Shown here piece by piece: positions 36,201 to 43,998 of a DNA stretch of 64,000 nucleotides. Each line of letters starts with the position of its first letter. Within the stretch, counting starts at the first letter, position 1. The DNA is taken from the NCBI RefSeq assembly GCF_001641635.1, contig NZ_LUUB01000092.1, positions 109,913 to 173,912 of the forward strand. The letters are read 5' to 3'. The notes under the pieces were generated by a model. That model saw only the letters and a list, made by a program, of their open reading frames with translations, was not told the origin of the DNA and did not search any database. The DNA comes from Bradyrhizobium centrolobii. Its GTDB lineage: Bacteria; Pseudomonadota; Alphaproteobacteria; Rhizobiales; Xanthobacteraceae. Made by a program: the position numbers and the translations under genes.

Positions 36201-36405
36201 AATCAGAAACAGCAGCGATCCTGAATTGGCCGCGGCCGCTGGGATTGAAAGGCTGTGTGACATGACCCGGACGGCCTCGGATTATTTCGAGCGCGGGGAA
36301 GTCGATCAAGCCGCCCTACGCTATGAGGAAATATTGCGGGTGTTTCCGCAAGACCCAGTGGCCAGATCACTACTGGCGATGTGCTCCGCAACGACGCAGG
36401 CCTGA
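33208..36405 (+). CDS. Solute-binding (NMT1/THI5-like) - Cache - HAMP - adenylate cyclase receptor
   Basis: A 1065-residue fusion with GGAGG before its ATG. Residues 1-47 are an export signal; 48-330 are an NMT1/SsuA-like periplasmic binding domain (LQLKWKHQFQFAGYYAAVEKGFY, AGAAVATGEADFGV). Two membrane helices follow (about 346-364 and 376-398), then a large Cache-like periplasmic domain (about 400-705), a third helix (717-738), HAMP, and a class III cyclase (about 810-990). The cyclase has the metal-binding Asp pair in FADLQDFS and KFIGDGIMAFWGAP and the turn VMGDGVNVASRLEG. A TPR-like tail closes it. It probably turns ligand binding into cAMP; the ligand is unknown, though relatives of the binding domain take sulfonates, taurine or pyrimidines. 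Confidence 0.9.
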   Translation: MRTANATTGKRAAGRLHLHLTSRSLSKVGILACLALLFVAPASALDRASLQLKWKHQFQFAGYYAAVEKGFYREHGLDVELREGGPSINAGAAVATGEADFGVCTTSILVNPAERANNVVLGVIFQHSAAVILVPHRAGIRSVSELKGQRLMDVPGEDAIAALLKREGVDYANLPRVDHDGNPRDLLSGKADAMIAYSTNEPYLFEEYGTPYLIFSPRAYGLDFYGDNLCTSRRQVAEHPERVRAFRAASLKGWEYAVAHKDEIADLIRRKYPTQKSQKALLFEAARTEPLIRPHLNPIGDQSIERWTTIANAYVDLGMLSEAKLPEGLIYVSDDTGWRERLQELLLQGLLAAILVSTLGWILYRRNARVFRTMRLSAVMSGLFVLLSIPVLIFILVYNYRQNAAAINATLNDVVAKTKLASIEDAENLINPVAATLSLLAAVAAEGPDVFRKEESRDLLYQALTSARQIDAAYVSFEDGYHRVVTRIDDDRRRSDPKIPSSANWHSSYIDSFSGSPRRVRHRTFFDAWPHMVGSYDVEQIMDVRTLRGYQAAKDARALIVEEPSVNPDTGYPVISVRVPIVKDGAFIGCASANITLDVLSRFLTSHRASPHSTTVIANPTKGTIIAHPDPSKGVRFENGRLELSKLDTIADDNVRQAHRLQGETNSDDFFFRSPQNGEEISASFTRFPGSFGQPWEIITLTPTDDFVGTLKRTNRKMIFLIAALTGMELLLIYFFARRLARPIEGVSRELRSVEDLTFSHAALPSSNIREIKELQTALSLFETSLRSFSSFVPLDVVRELIKTGTPLTLGVEPRYMTVLFADLQDFSSLAERMAPNDLLAQLSVYFESVSQAIAEESGTVDKFIGDGIMAFWGAPAHRDDHVMRGCCGSLRAARRMQQLNAEWGPQGRPPLHLRIGLHCANVLVGNVGSSARLSYTVMGDGVNVASRLEGINKTFGTTICISDKVVAAVGSEILARPIRKVQVKGRQHEFMIYELLGIRNSSDPELAAAAGIERLCDMTRTASDYFERGEVDQAALRYEEILRVFPQDPVARSLLAMCSATTQA

Positions 36406-36512
36406 ACTGCCAGCGGCCAGTGGAAACCGTCTATCGTCCAAGTCTGGATATAGATCTCTTCGACAAAAAAGCCGGACGAGCCCTGCGGCCAGCTGCCAAA
36501 AGTCGATAATCC

Positions 36513-36528
36513 TGCCGAATCTGCATAG
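36513..36528 (+). promoter_or_regulatory. Island motif before small exported protein gene
   Basis: TGCCGAATCTGCATAG, 141 bases upstream of the ATG at 36669 and in its orientation; the best match to consensus on the plus strand. Confidence 0.65.
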
Positions 36529-36668
36529 CGCGCGCCCCGCTCCCGGGGCAGAGTTGGCTGCTCTGGCAGTCAAATGGAGCAGACAATGAACGGGATCAGG
36601 AGTTTCTGTGTCGGCGGCATCCCGCCCCGCGGCTCTCAGTTGCGGTGTGAAATATCGGGAGATCGATA

Positions 36669-36896
36669 ATGCCACACGGAACCAGGACTATCTTGATCAC
36701 GTCGCTTTGCTCGCTGATCGCGCTGAACGCACTCGCGCTGGCCATGAATCTGTCGCAACCCTCCAGGGCGGCCGTCCGCGGAATGAGCTACCAGGACCTT
36801 CTGCGCGACCCCGATTTCACGCGAGCAGTCAAGACGATCGCCGAGCAATGCAGCGTCAACGTCGACCTCGCCAAGCTGAAGTGCCAAGGCGGATGA
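36669..36896 (+). CDS. Small exported protein, unknown
   Basis: 75 residues: an N-terminal hydrophobic segment (TILITSLCSLIALNALALAM, a signal peptide or anchor), then YQDLLRDPDFTRAVKTIAEQCSVNVDLAKLKCQGG with two Cys that could pair. GGGAG lies eight bases before the ATG and the island motif 141 bases upstream, which supports it being a gene. No family recognised. Confidence 0.6.
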   Translation: MPHGTRTILITSLCSLIALNALALAMNLSQPSRAAVRGMSYQDLLRDPDFTRAVKTIAEQCSVNVDLAKLKCQGG

Positions 36897-37231
36897 TCCC
36901 CAGCGAGGCGGCCCTACTGCTCGAATGGAAACAGTCATTTCCAATGACCACGTTCCATCGGTATTGCCGCCTCCCAAATCACAGCTCGGAATTTCCGATT
37001 CTGCATAGTCAGCCCTACGAAACGGGAATTTACTTGGCCTGATCCATCGGCAGGCGACGCCGCCCGCCGCGGCACATCGCTGACCAGAGAAGCGCATTCA
37101 TTTCCGCGGATGTGACGAATACCCGCTTGGTCTCGGTCTGAATTTGGCGTTGCATCTGGGTTTGTCGAAGCCTGGAGCGAACTCGCTGGACGCTTCCAAC
37201 CCGTGTTGCAGTAGCAACATAAGGAGCCCCC
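36897..37231 (+). other. Intergenic region carrying an island motif
   Basis: 335 bases with no gene I can support. TTCCGATTCTGCATAG at 36993-37008 lies 224 bases upstream of the next start. The CATAGTCAG and TACGAA after it also follow the site at 45108. Confidence 0.55.
36993..37008 (+). promoter_or_regulatory. Island motif before the 126-residue protein gene
   Basis: TTCCGATTCTGCATAG, 224 bases upstream of the ATG at 37232, same orientation; two deviations from consensus. Confidence 0.55.
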
Positions 37232-37612
37232 ATGATCTCCGCATTCTTCTCAATAGCGCTGGCAAGCCAACTCGGAAGTCCAGTGGTGATACCTGTCGGA
37301 GACCGTGTACCGATTTTCGACGTCGAGCGGTCCTGCAAGGAAACGGCGGCCACGGACAAGGCCATGGACCTCACTCTTCCTCAATCTGTCGCGAATTGCC
37401 TGCACGACGAGAATGCCGCACGGGAGCAGATTGCTGCTGTCTGGTCGAACTATTCCGCTTCCATTCGCGATCGCTGCGAGCGGGAAGCCACCACAATCCC
37501 GGACAGTGCCAGCTACGTTGATATGTTGACATGCATGCAGATGACCGATCCGTCGACAATAACACCAACGCCGGTCTTGAAGGGTGCCAGCAAGGCTCGA
37601 AACAAGAACTAG
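37232..37612 (+). CDS. Hypothetical Cys-containing protein
   Basis: A 126-residue protein. The first 20 residues are hydrophobic (MISAFFSIALASQLGSPVVIP) and may be an export signal. Residues 30-105 (DVERSCKETAATDKAMDLTLPQSVANCLHDENAAREQI, then CEREATTIPDSASYVDMLTCMQM) have four spaced Cys in two helical stretches, suggesting an oxidised periplasmic fold. I recall similar small proteins in Bradyrhizobium without a named function. The ATG has AGGAG nearby and an island motif 224 bases upstream. Confidence 0.65.
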   Translation: MISAFFSIALASQLGSPVVIPVGDRVPIFDVERSCKETAATDKAMDLTLPQSVANCLHDENAAREQIAAVWSNYSASIRDRCEREATTIPDSASYVDMLTCMQMTDPSTITPTPVLKGASKARNKN

Positions 37613-38165
37613 CGCCAACTCTCGCACAGGTTGGCCATCTAGTGCCGTAGCCTATCCGAGCGTGGTCTGTCTTGCCGAGGCCTAGTCGAGGATCGCCTGC
37701 TTCGCGGCACCGTCGTTCCACGAAGGCAATAGGCCGCCCGATGGGGTCGTCTGCGCCAGCGCCGGGACCATCCGCAGCGGTCCGGACAGCGCGGGCAACA
37801 GCGAGAGAGCCGAAAGTAGCACGCGACGGTTGGTGTGATACTGCAACCAAGAATCCACGATCGCCTCCCAATTGCTGGATACGGATTGCCGAAAGCCGAC
37901 CGAAGCGTCCCGGACAGGCTATGCAACTCCGGATGAATTCTTTGCATCAAGTCAGCACGGGCGAAACATCGCCTGCAGCTGCTTGCCTCGGAGGAAGATT
38001 GTTCGCGGAGTCAACCCGCCGTGCTCGCAACGATCACACTCGCCTCAAGAGTCGGCCAAATGCCAGGCCAAGTTGATGTCCCGTTCGCAACGCTGACCAT
38101 GCGGAGGCGCAATTCCCGAAATCGAGGCAGAAAGCGGTCCGTCCCGGCCAGTTCGCTGCGAGTCG
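37613..38165. other. Gap with decayed sequence
   Basis: About 550 bases without an intact gene. It contains a motif-like site CTATGCAACTCCGGAT (37919-37934, leftward, no gene following) and the gene fragment at 37945. It looks like the scar of a deletion or duplication. Confidence 0.45.
37945..38023 (-). pseudogene. 3' fragment duplicated from the exported protein gene at 40226
   Basis: These 79 bases match 40219-40297 at about 73 positions and end in the same reading frame: HGGLTPRTIFLRGKQLQAMFRPC and a stop, against HGGLTPRTIFLQGKQLQAMYRSC in the intact gene. Nothing upstream continues the match, so only the C-terminal end of a paralogue survives. Confidence 0.75.
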
Positions 38166-38189
38166 CGGGCGCTCTCTGGAGAGCGCCCG
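38166..38189 (-). terminator. Hairpin after sulfatase 2
   Basis: CGGGCGCTCTC and GAGAGCGCCCG form an 11-base perfect stem, 22 bases downstream of the sulfatase 2 stop. It is a strong terminator-type hairpin without a T-tail. Confidence 0.65.
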
Positions 38190-38210
38190 TGCGTTGAAGG
38201 ATCGGGCCGA

Positions 38211-39893
38211 CTACTGGCCCTGATGTGCCTTGATCTTCTCCTCAACTTCTCTTTTTACGGCTTCAAGGTTGAAACTCGCTGGCGCCTGCATCGGAGGGTA
38301 CTCGATGGCCGTTTGCGCCAATCTGGCGACCTCCTGCTGCACAATCACGAACCGCCAAAATTCGCGGCCCATGAAATCATTCATGTAGCCGCCGCCGGCA
38401 TTATTGAGGCTTTCGCCGCGGGTTATCGGCGTCCGCTCAAACGGGTCCTGGCGGATATTGATGACGGTCGGCATATCGGTCGTGTCCTTCTCGCCTGGCC
38501 ACCCGTAGGGCTGCTGGAAGAACTGGAACTTGAAGTCATCGTGGCGAAGCGCGCCGAGATGCGGGCCGGCAAAATAGAAGATCTCATGGCGAGCGGAGGG
38601 GCCCTTGCCCGTCAGAAGATCCATTTGATTGTAGCCGTCGAGGTGGTTCTTGTAGGTGCGGCCTTCCAGCGTCACGCCCTTGAGAAGCTGGTCGGTAACG
38701 TTCGGGTTTCCTGCCGCAGCGGTCAGTGTCGGGAACCAATCGAGCCCTGAGAAGATTCCATTTTCGACCGAACCCGGCTTGATGCGGCCCGGCCAGCGAA
38801 TGATAGCGGGCACGCGGAAGCCGCCTTCATAGCTAGTCCCTTTGGTGGCCTTGAACGGGGTCATGCCGCCATCCGGCCAGGTGAATACCTCGGCGCCATT
38901 GTCCGTCGTGAAGATGACGATGGTGTTGTTGGTTTCACCGATGTCGTCGATATGCTTGAGCAGAGCGCCGACGCTGTCGTCCATCTGGGCCATGCCGGCT
39001 TCCTCGAGCCCGTAGTTCGTCTCGTTGTTCTGCATCGCGCTGTATTTCTTCGACAGGAACGTCCAGACGTGCATGCGCGTCGTGTTGTGCCAGACGAAGA
39101 AAGGTTTTCCGTCGCGCTTGGCCTTGTCCATGAAGTCGCTGGAAGCTTTCACCAACAACTCGTCGAAGGTGGTCATGTCGTACTTCGGCTTCAGGAACGG
39201 CAGATCGTGCATATTCGGCACGTTCGTCATATCCGGAAACGGCGGCAGCGGCCCCTCATCGACGATCCTTTGCTTGCCGATCTTGCCCCAGCGCGGCATC
39301 TCGGTGGGGTCGTCCTTGTCCGTCGCATAGCTGTGGATCAGGCTGCGCGGGCCGTACTTGTTGTAGTAGTCCTGGTTGGCTGGGAACGAGTACCAGTAGG
39401 GGTCAGACATCGCGTCGAGGTGATACAGGTACCCGAAGAACTCGTCGAAGCCGTGCACCGTCGGCAGATATTTATTGAGATCGCCGAGGTGGTTCTTGCC
39501 GAACTGTCCGGTGGCGTAGCCGAGTGACTTGAGCACGGTTGCGAGTGTGACGGCTTGGTCCGGTATGCCGACGTCGGCACCTGCCTGACCGACGGTCGTT
39601 AGCCCCGTGCGGATCGGCAACTCGCCGGTGATGAAGTTGGCGCGCCCCGCCGTGCAGCTCGCTTCGGCGTAGTAGTCGGTGAACATCATGCCTTCGGACG
39701 CCAGCTTGTCGAGATTGGGCGTCTTGCCCGACATCATTCCGCGGTGGTAAGCGCCGATGTTGAACCAGCCAACATCGTCACCCATGATCACAAGGATGTT
39801 TGGTTTCCGCTCCTGCTGGGCGAAGGCAGGAATGCTCGCCATTGTCGTGACGCTAAACAACACGACAATGGCGCCCCAGATTGCTCTGAACAT
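38211..39893 (-). CDS. Exported sulfatase 2 with atypical active-site motif
   Basis: A 560-residue sulfatase-fold protein; I start at MFRAIWGAIV (39893), with GGAAGG upstream, and a signal peptide ends near AFAQQ. Metal ligands appear in MGDD (37-40) and FTTDNGAE; GKNHLGD is the lysine/histidine loop. The modification site reads CTAGRANFITG with Cys80, so the Pro of the C-x-P-x-R recognition core is Ala. The enzyme may be unmodified, matured by an unusual system, or act as a hydrolase on another ester. Its leader hairpin and signal resemble those of sulfatases 1 and 3, so they are paralogues. Confidence 0.9.
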   Translation of the reverse strand: MFRAIWGAIVVLFSVTTMASIPAFAQQERKPNILVIMGDDVGWFNIGAYHRGMMSGKTPNLDKLASEGMMFTDYYAEASCTAGRANFITGELPIRTGLTTVGQAGADVGIPDQAVTLATVLKSLGYATGQFGKNHLGDLNKYLPTVHGFDEFFGYLYHLDAMSDPYWYSFPANQDYYNKYGPRSLIHSYATDKDDPTEMPRWGKIGKQRIVDEGPLPPFPDMTNVPNMHDLPFLKPKYDMTTFDELLVKASSDFMDKAKRDGKPFFVWHNTTRMHVWTFLSKKYSAMQNNETNYGLEEAGMAQMDDSVGALLKHIDDIGETNNTIVIFTTDNGAEVFTWPDGGMTPFKATKGTSYEGGFRVPAIIRWPGRIKPGSVENGIFSGLDWFPTLTAAAGNPNVTDQLLKGVTLEGRTYKNHLDGYNQMDLLTGKGPSARHEIFYFAGPHLGALRHDDFKFQFFQQPYGWPGEKDTTDMPTVINIRQDPFERTPITRGESLNNAGGGYMNDFMGREFWRFVIVQQEVARLAQTAIEYPPMQAPASFNLEAVKREVEEKIKAHQGQ

Positions 39894-39918
39894 TCTCTTG
39901 GTAGCCTTCCTTGATGTC

Positions 39919-39943
39919 GGCTGCCGAAACCCGGGCCGCAGCC
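39919..39943 (-). promoter_or_regulatory. Leader hairpin of sulfatase 2
   Basis: The same GGCTGC...GCAGCC stem and near-identical loop as before sulfatase 1, about 26 bases upstream of the start codon. Confidence 0.55.
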
Positions 39944-40055
39944 TTCGCCCAACGCCACCCGCCAACCGATTTTGCCTTCCGATGAGTCGACTATCATGCC
40001 GGCAATCGGCCGGACGCCTCGCATACGGGAAATTGGCCGAAACACCCTGGATGCG

Positions 40056-40071
40056 CTATGCGCTTTCGGCA
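40056..40071 (-). promoter_or_regulatory. Island motif before sulfatase 2
   Basis: TGCCGAAAGCGCATAG on the minus strand, 163 bases upstream of the start. The following CGCAT and, further on, CCAATTT resemble the sequence after the sulfatase 1 and 3 sites. Confidence 0.65.
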
Positions 40072-40225
40072 GGATCACGCTTTCGCGCGCAAGCCGGCAT
40101 GACAGTAGACTTCGTGCGCTCTTGCTCCAGACCAGTGAGGGGCGACGGCAGGCTAAGAAGATGGCCCTAAATTCAGAACCAAATCCCTGGCTTGCTCAGC
40201 GTCGCGCAGAGACCTCTGCGTCAAG

Positions 40226-40654
40226 TCAGCAGGAGCGATACATCGCCTGCAGCTGCTTGCCTTGGAGGAAGATTGTTCGCGGAGTCAGCCCGCCGTGACG
40301 AGCAATCCAGTGCCGCACTTGCACGGGATACATCGCAAAGAGCATCCGCGTTGCTTCAGGGCTCGTGATGCTGCGCCCGTGGGCGCCGAACTCCCAGGCA
40401 GCGTGGAAGGCGAGGTTGGCCTTCGAGGTTACGCAAATCTTGTCGCGCGGGATCGCCGCAAGCACGATGGTGCAAGCCGAGGCGCAAAGGCCGTCGATCA
40501 TCACCCTTTGGCCGGAAGCACTTAGCTCCTCATAGCTGTCCAAGTAGCTGTCGATCCGTCCTCCCCGGTCATTTGCAATCCGAACCGCTGCCTGGCACGC
40601 GCCTATGCACGCGAGCATAAGCGCTGCCGCGAGCATTCCGCTCACAAGCTTCAT
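40226..40654 (-). CDS. Exported COG3904-like protein (ClpP/crotonase-like fold)
   Basis: A 142-residue protein with a signal peptide (MKLVSGMLAAALMLACIGACQA). The mature part has RIANDRGGRIDSYLDSYEELSASGQRVMIDGLCASACTIVLAAIPRDKICVTSKANLAFHAAW. The G-x-C-x-S-A-C-T turn is the region that in ClpP-like periplasmic proteins holds the nucleophile Ser. Small exported members of this group are frequent in Bradyrhizobium and have no firm function. A copy of its 3' end lies 2.3 kb away. Confidence 0.75.
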   Translation of the reverse strand: MKLVSGMLAAALMLACIGACQAAVRIANDRGGRIDSYLDSYEELSASGQRVMIDGLCASACTIVLAAIPRDKICVTSKANLAFHAAWEFGAHGRSITSPEATRMLFAMYPVQVRHWIARHGGLTPRTIFLQGKQLQAMYRSC

Positions 40655-40709
40655 GTCTTGCCGCCCCTAGGTGAATATGATGCCTATCAAGCGCTCCGTC
40701 AGGCTTGTT

Positions 40710-41189
40710 TCACCACCAGTAGCCAGAAGGTTGATAGCAGGCGTTCACCCAGGCGAAGCCGTCCCAGAACACGCACTGGTCATAGCCGTAGTCCCAGGTG
40801 CTGGCGGCGACACCAGCGGCGACGCCGGCCGCAACCGGCCAGCCCCATCCCCATCCGCCCCAGCCACCGCGCCAGCCGGGCCGCCCAGCCCAGCCTCCGC
40901 CCCAGCCTGGGCGCCATCCACCGCGCCATGCACCGCCCCAGCCGGGGCGCGCGACCAGACCGCCGCCGCGAAAGCCACCAACTGCCATGGCGCGGCTTCC
41001 CGCGAATCCGGCGCCTCTAAAACCGCCCCCGAATCCTCCTCTCGCAAAGCCTCCGCCATGGAAACCGCCGCCGCCATGGAATTCGCCGCCGCCGAAGCCT
41101 CCTCTCGCTGCGGCAGTATCTGGAGTCAGCGCCAGCACTGATGCGGCGATCGCAAGGCCACCTAAGATCATCAATCTCTTGTCGCGCAT
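40710..41189 (-). CDS. Exported glycine/tryptophan-rich protein
   Basis: A 159-residue protein from the ATG at 41189, seven bases after AGGAGG. A signal peptide (to about residue 28) is followed by GGFGGGEFHGGGGF-type repeats and WGGAWRGGWRPGWGGGW-type repeats. It ends in WDYGYDQCVFWDGFAWVNACYQPSGYWW with two Cys. Low complexity makes family assignment unsafe; proteins of this type are common secreted small proteins in Bradyrhizobiaceae. It shares the Gly-rich plus Tyr/Cys tail plan with 41301 and 44395. Confidence 0.75.
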   Translation of the reverse strand: MRDKRLMILGGLAIAASVLALTPDTAAARGGFGGGEFHGGGGFHGGGFARGGFGGGFRGAGFAGSRAMAVGGFRGGGLVARPGWGGAWRGGWRPGWGGGWAGRPGWRGGWGGWGWGWPVAAGVAAGVAASTWDYGYDQCVFWDGFAWVNACYQPSGYWW

Positions 41190-41300
41190 TGCATGCCTCC
41201 TGTTCATTCAGTCTTCCAAATCGGACTCGGATCCGGCTCCGCCGATCGGCGGGCTCTGTTGGCGCCGTTGTCCAGCAGAGCCCGCACCTTTGGCGTTGCC

Positions 41301-42083
41301 TCAGTAACAAGGCGGGTAGGGGTAATAGCCGCAATACGGATTGGCGGCTGCAGCGCCTGCTGCCGCTGCACCCAGCGCGGCCCCACCAACCGCAGCGGCT
41401 GCATATGGAGCCCCGCGATACCAGGCGCCGCGCGCGACGTAGGGATGGTAGCCGACGCCGACAGCGCCGACGCGACCGACACCGACGGCCCCGACTCGTC
41501 CGACGTCGCCGGCATGGAAGCCGCCAGCACGGAAGCCACCGGCGTGGAAGCCGCCCGCGTGGAAGCCACCGAAGCCGAAGCGGTCGATGAAGAGTGCCGC
41601 CGGCCCGTCACCGCCCGTGAGCTCGCCTTCGAGCACGTCAACGTCGAAGGTCAGCTTGTCGCCGTCGAGCTTGGCCGTCTTCAGCGTGACGACGGCATCG
41701 CGGATTTTCGACCCGTCCGTGTTGAACACGGAGATGGTGCCGTTCGGCGGATCCTTGGTGAAGCTCTCATCGCTTTCATTGTTCGGAGCCCATTCCTCCA
41801 AGAGGTGCGTCGTCAGCGCATGCCCTGCCGCCCGTACCGGGCGGTCCGCAAACACGATCGAGTTGGGCGCAACGCCGGTGAGGGTCAGCTTCCCGCCCTG
41901 CAGGCTGGCGCCGCGGGCGTTCATGACGATCAACGACGGCACGATTTCCGGGCTGGCTTGGCCGATCGTCTTCTGCAGCGGCAGGTGCTGCTGCGGCGAA
42001 GGCGTGGTCTGGGCCAGCGCCGGTGCTGCTCCGCAGAGCAGGAGAGCGATGATCATGCAGCCAGTTCGTTTCTTCATGGTCAT
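41301..42083 (-). CDS. Exported protein with beta domain and Gly/Ala-rich tail
   Basis: 260 residues from the ATG at 42083, six bases after GGAG; a signal peptide ends near PALAQ. Residues 25-145 form a strand-rich domain (IVPSLIVMNARGASLQGGKLTLTG, SIVFADRPVRAAGHALTTHLLEEW, FTKDPPNGTISVFNTDG, LTFDVDVLEGEL) that I recall as a conserved hypothetical domain of proteobacteria. It is followed by FHAGGFHAGG repeats, an Ala-rich stretch and a NPYCGYYPYPPCY end. A short protein at 56095 begins with a related sequence. Confidence 0.75.
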   Translation of the reverse strand: MTMKKRTGCMIIALLLCGAAPALAQTTPSPQQHLPLQKTIGQASPEIVPSLIVMNARGASLQGGKLTLTGVAPNSIVFADRPVRAAGHALTTHLLEEWAPNNESDESFTKDPPNGTISVFNTDGSKIRDAVVTLKTAKLDGDKLTFDVDVLEGELTGGDGPAALFIDRFGFGGFHAGGFHAGGFRAGGFHAGDVGRVGAVGVGRVGAVGVGYHPYVARGAWYRGAPYAAAAVGGAALGAAAAGAAAANPYCGYYPYPPCY

Positions 42084-42188
42084 GAGCAACTCCTTGGCTT
42101 TCGCTGCCCAAGCGCATGGGGCAGGTTGATGGCCTTTCGAACGGAATGCACGGGACGCGCGTTCATCGCTTCACCTGTCGTGCGCGGA

Positions 42189-42205
42189 CGCCCCCGTGGG
42201 GGGCG
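42189..42205 (-). terminator. Hairpin after sulfatase 3
   Basis: CGCCCCC-GTG-GGGGGCG, 33 bases downstream of the sulfatase 3 stop and upstream of the next same-strand gene. Confidence 0.5.
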
Positions 42206-42238
42206 CCCGCCTGATCACATCACGCCCGCTTTGCGCCG

Positions 42239-43954
42239 TTAGTCGCTCGCGGCCTTGGCATTGGCCTTCTTGACCTCCTCTATGACCCCGCTGAGGTTGT
42301 AGCTTTCAGGCGCCTGCAGCGGAGGGAACTTTTCGTAGGTCAGCAGGTGCGCCAACCAAAGCTGCTGGCCGATCGGCAATAGGTTCCAGTCGTACAGGAA
42401 GGCGGTCGTCGGGCCACCGAGCGCTCCTCCGATGCTCAGGGCCGTCTTCTGGTCGATGCCGACCGCCTGCTCGAACGGATCACGCTTGATGTTCTGTACC
42501 AAGGTGAAGTGGAACGGGACGAGCGGCATGATCCAGCCGGCTGGCCCGGGCTGCGACATCGTGTAGTACATCTTCCAGTTCTTGTAGCGCACAGCAGACG
42601 GCGTCGCGCCCGAGAAATAGAAGAAGTGGTCGCGCGCCGACTTCTCGGACTTGCCTTCGAGGTACTCGCGCTGGTCGAAGCCATCGAGGGTCGTCTTGAC
42701 GATGCCGGGATACTGGCCGGCCTCGATCTGCTTTTTGAGTCCATCGCCCGTCGGCCCGCCTGCGATATCGACGAGCGTGGGCACCCAGTCCAGCGCCGCG
42801 AACAGCTGGTTCTTGACCGTGCCCGGCTTGATGTGTCCTGGCCAACGGATCACCATCGGCGCGCGGTAGCCGCCTTCCCAGGCCTCGCCCTTCTGGCCCT
42901 TGAACGGCGTAACGCCGCCGTCCGGGAAGGTGATCGCCTCGGCGCCGTTGTCGGTGGTGAACACGACGATGGTATTGTCGGTCTGCCCCATGTCGTCGAG
43001 CTTCTTGAGAACGAGGCCGATATTGTCGTCGAGCTGCTTCATGCCGGCTTCCTGGATGCCCCAGTCCTTGCCGCCCGGCTCGCCCATCATGGCCTCGTAT
43101 TTCGGCGGCAGCACGGTTGTGACGTGCATGCGCGCCGGGTTGTACCAGACGAAGAAGGGCTTGTTGGTCTTCTTCGGGTCGTTGCGGTCGAGGAAGTCGA
43201 TAACCTTCGTCGAGATTTCCTCGTCCACCGTCTTCGAGCGTTCCAGCGTCAGCGGCCCCTCGTCACTGCACGTCTGGTTCTTGCTCGTGCCGTCGGAGGA
43301 CTTGCATGACAACATATTGCGCGGGGGCGTCAGACAGATCGTGGTCTTGGCGTCGACCGCGCCAGGTACTTCCGGCACGCCCGGGATTGGCGTGTTCTTG
43401 CACGGCGGCGCAACAGTCTGCTGCAGCGGAGTCTTGTTGATGTCGGGAAAGCTCACACCCTGCATCGCGTCGAGGTGATAGAGATAGCCCCAGTATTCCT
43501 GGAAGCCGTGGGCCGTCGGCAGGGCATCGGTGTGGTCGCCGAGATGGTTCTTTCCGAACTCACCCGTGTTGTAGCCGAGATCGAGCAGGAACTGAGCAAG
43601 CGCCGGCGTGCCGGGCCGCAGGTAAGATGGGCTACCGGGTAGCTGCGGCGGGATCATGCCCGTGCGCAGCGGATACATGCCGGTGAAGAAGGCATTGCGC
43701 CCGGAGGTGCAACTCTGCATCGCCACGTAGTCCACGAACATCGCGCCTTCATTGCCGATGCGATCGATGTTCGGCGTTTCGCCGACCATCAGCCCGCGGT
43801 GATAGATGCTTGGCTGCATCCATCCGATATCGTCGCCCATGATGAAGAGGATGTTGGGTTTCTGTCCCTGCTGGGCGGAGGCAGGAATGCTCGCCATTGT
43901 CGTGGCCGTACACGCCACGACAACAGCGCCCCAGATTGTTCTGAACAGGCTCAT
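42239..43954 (-). CDS. Exported sulfatase 3 with atypical active-site motif
   Basis: A 571-residue sulfatase-fold protein starting MSLFRTIWGAVVVACTATT at 43954, seven bases after GGAAAGG; cleavage is expected near ASAQQ. It has GDD metal ligands (residues 40-42), FGKNHLGD and FTTDNGAEA. The modification site is CTSGRNAFFTG with Cys82, again lacking the Pro of C-x-P-x-R. An insert near residues 185-245 has four Cys (PPCKNTPIP, TTICLTPP, LSCKSSDG, TCSDEG) not seen in sulfatases 1 and 2, possibly a disulfide-stabilised loop. The motif site is 150 bases upstream. Confidence 0.9.
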   Translation of the reverse strand: MSLFRTIWGAVVVACTATTMASIPASAQQGQKPNILFIMGDDIGWMQPSIYHRGLMVGETPNIDRIGNEGAMFVDYVAMQSCTSGRNAFFTGMYPLRTGMIPPQLPGSPSYLRPGTPALAQFLLDLGYNTGEFGKNHLGDHTDALPTAHGFQEYWGYLYHLDAMQGVSFPDINKTPLQQTVAPPCKNTPIPGVPEVPGAVDAKTTICLTPPRNMLSCKSSDGTSKNQTCSDEGPLTLERSKTVDEEISTKVIDFLDRNDPKKTNKPFFVWYNPARMHVTTVLPPKYEAMMGEPGGKDWGIQEAGMKQLDDNIGLVLKKLDDMGQTDNTIVVFTTDNGAEAITFPDGGVTPFKGQKGEAWEGGYRAPMVIRWPGHIKPGTVKNQLFAALDWVPTLVDIAGGPTGDGLKKQIEAGQYPGIVKTTLDGFDQREYLEGKSEKSARDHFFYFSGATPSAVRYKNWKMYYTMSQPGPAGWIMPLVPFHFTLVQNIKRDPFEQAVGIDQKTALSIGGALGGPTTAFLYDWNLLPIGQQLWLAHLLTYEKFPPLQAPESYNLSGVIEEVKKANAKAASD

Positions 43955-43974
43955 GGTTGCCTTTCCTCGATGTC

Positions 43975-43998
43975 GGCTGCCGAAGTCGGGCCGCAGCC
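43975..43998 (-). promoter_or_regulatory. Leader hairpin of sulfatase 3
   Basis: GGCTGC...GCAGCC stem with a loop one base shorter than in sulfatases 1 and 2. The one-base change falls in the loop and shifts the reading frame, so the conservation is not coding. Confidence 0.55.

Noticed and set aside
40798..41307. A Pro-rich plus-strand frame across the Gly-rich genes
   Set aside because: It is the complement of Gly/Trp-rich coding sequence, with no signal or ribosome site.
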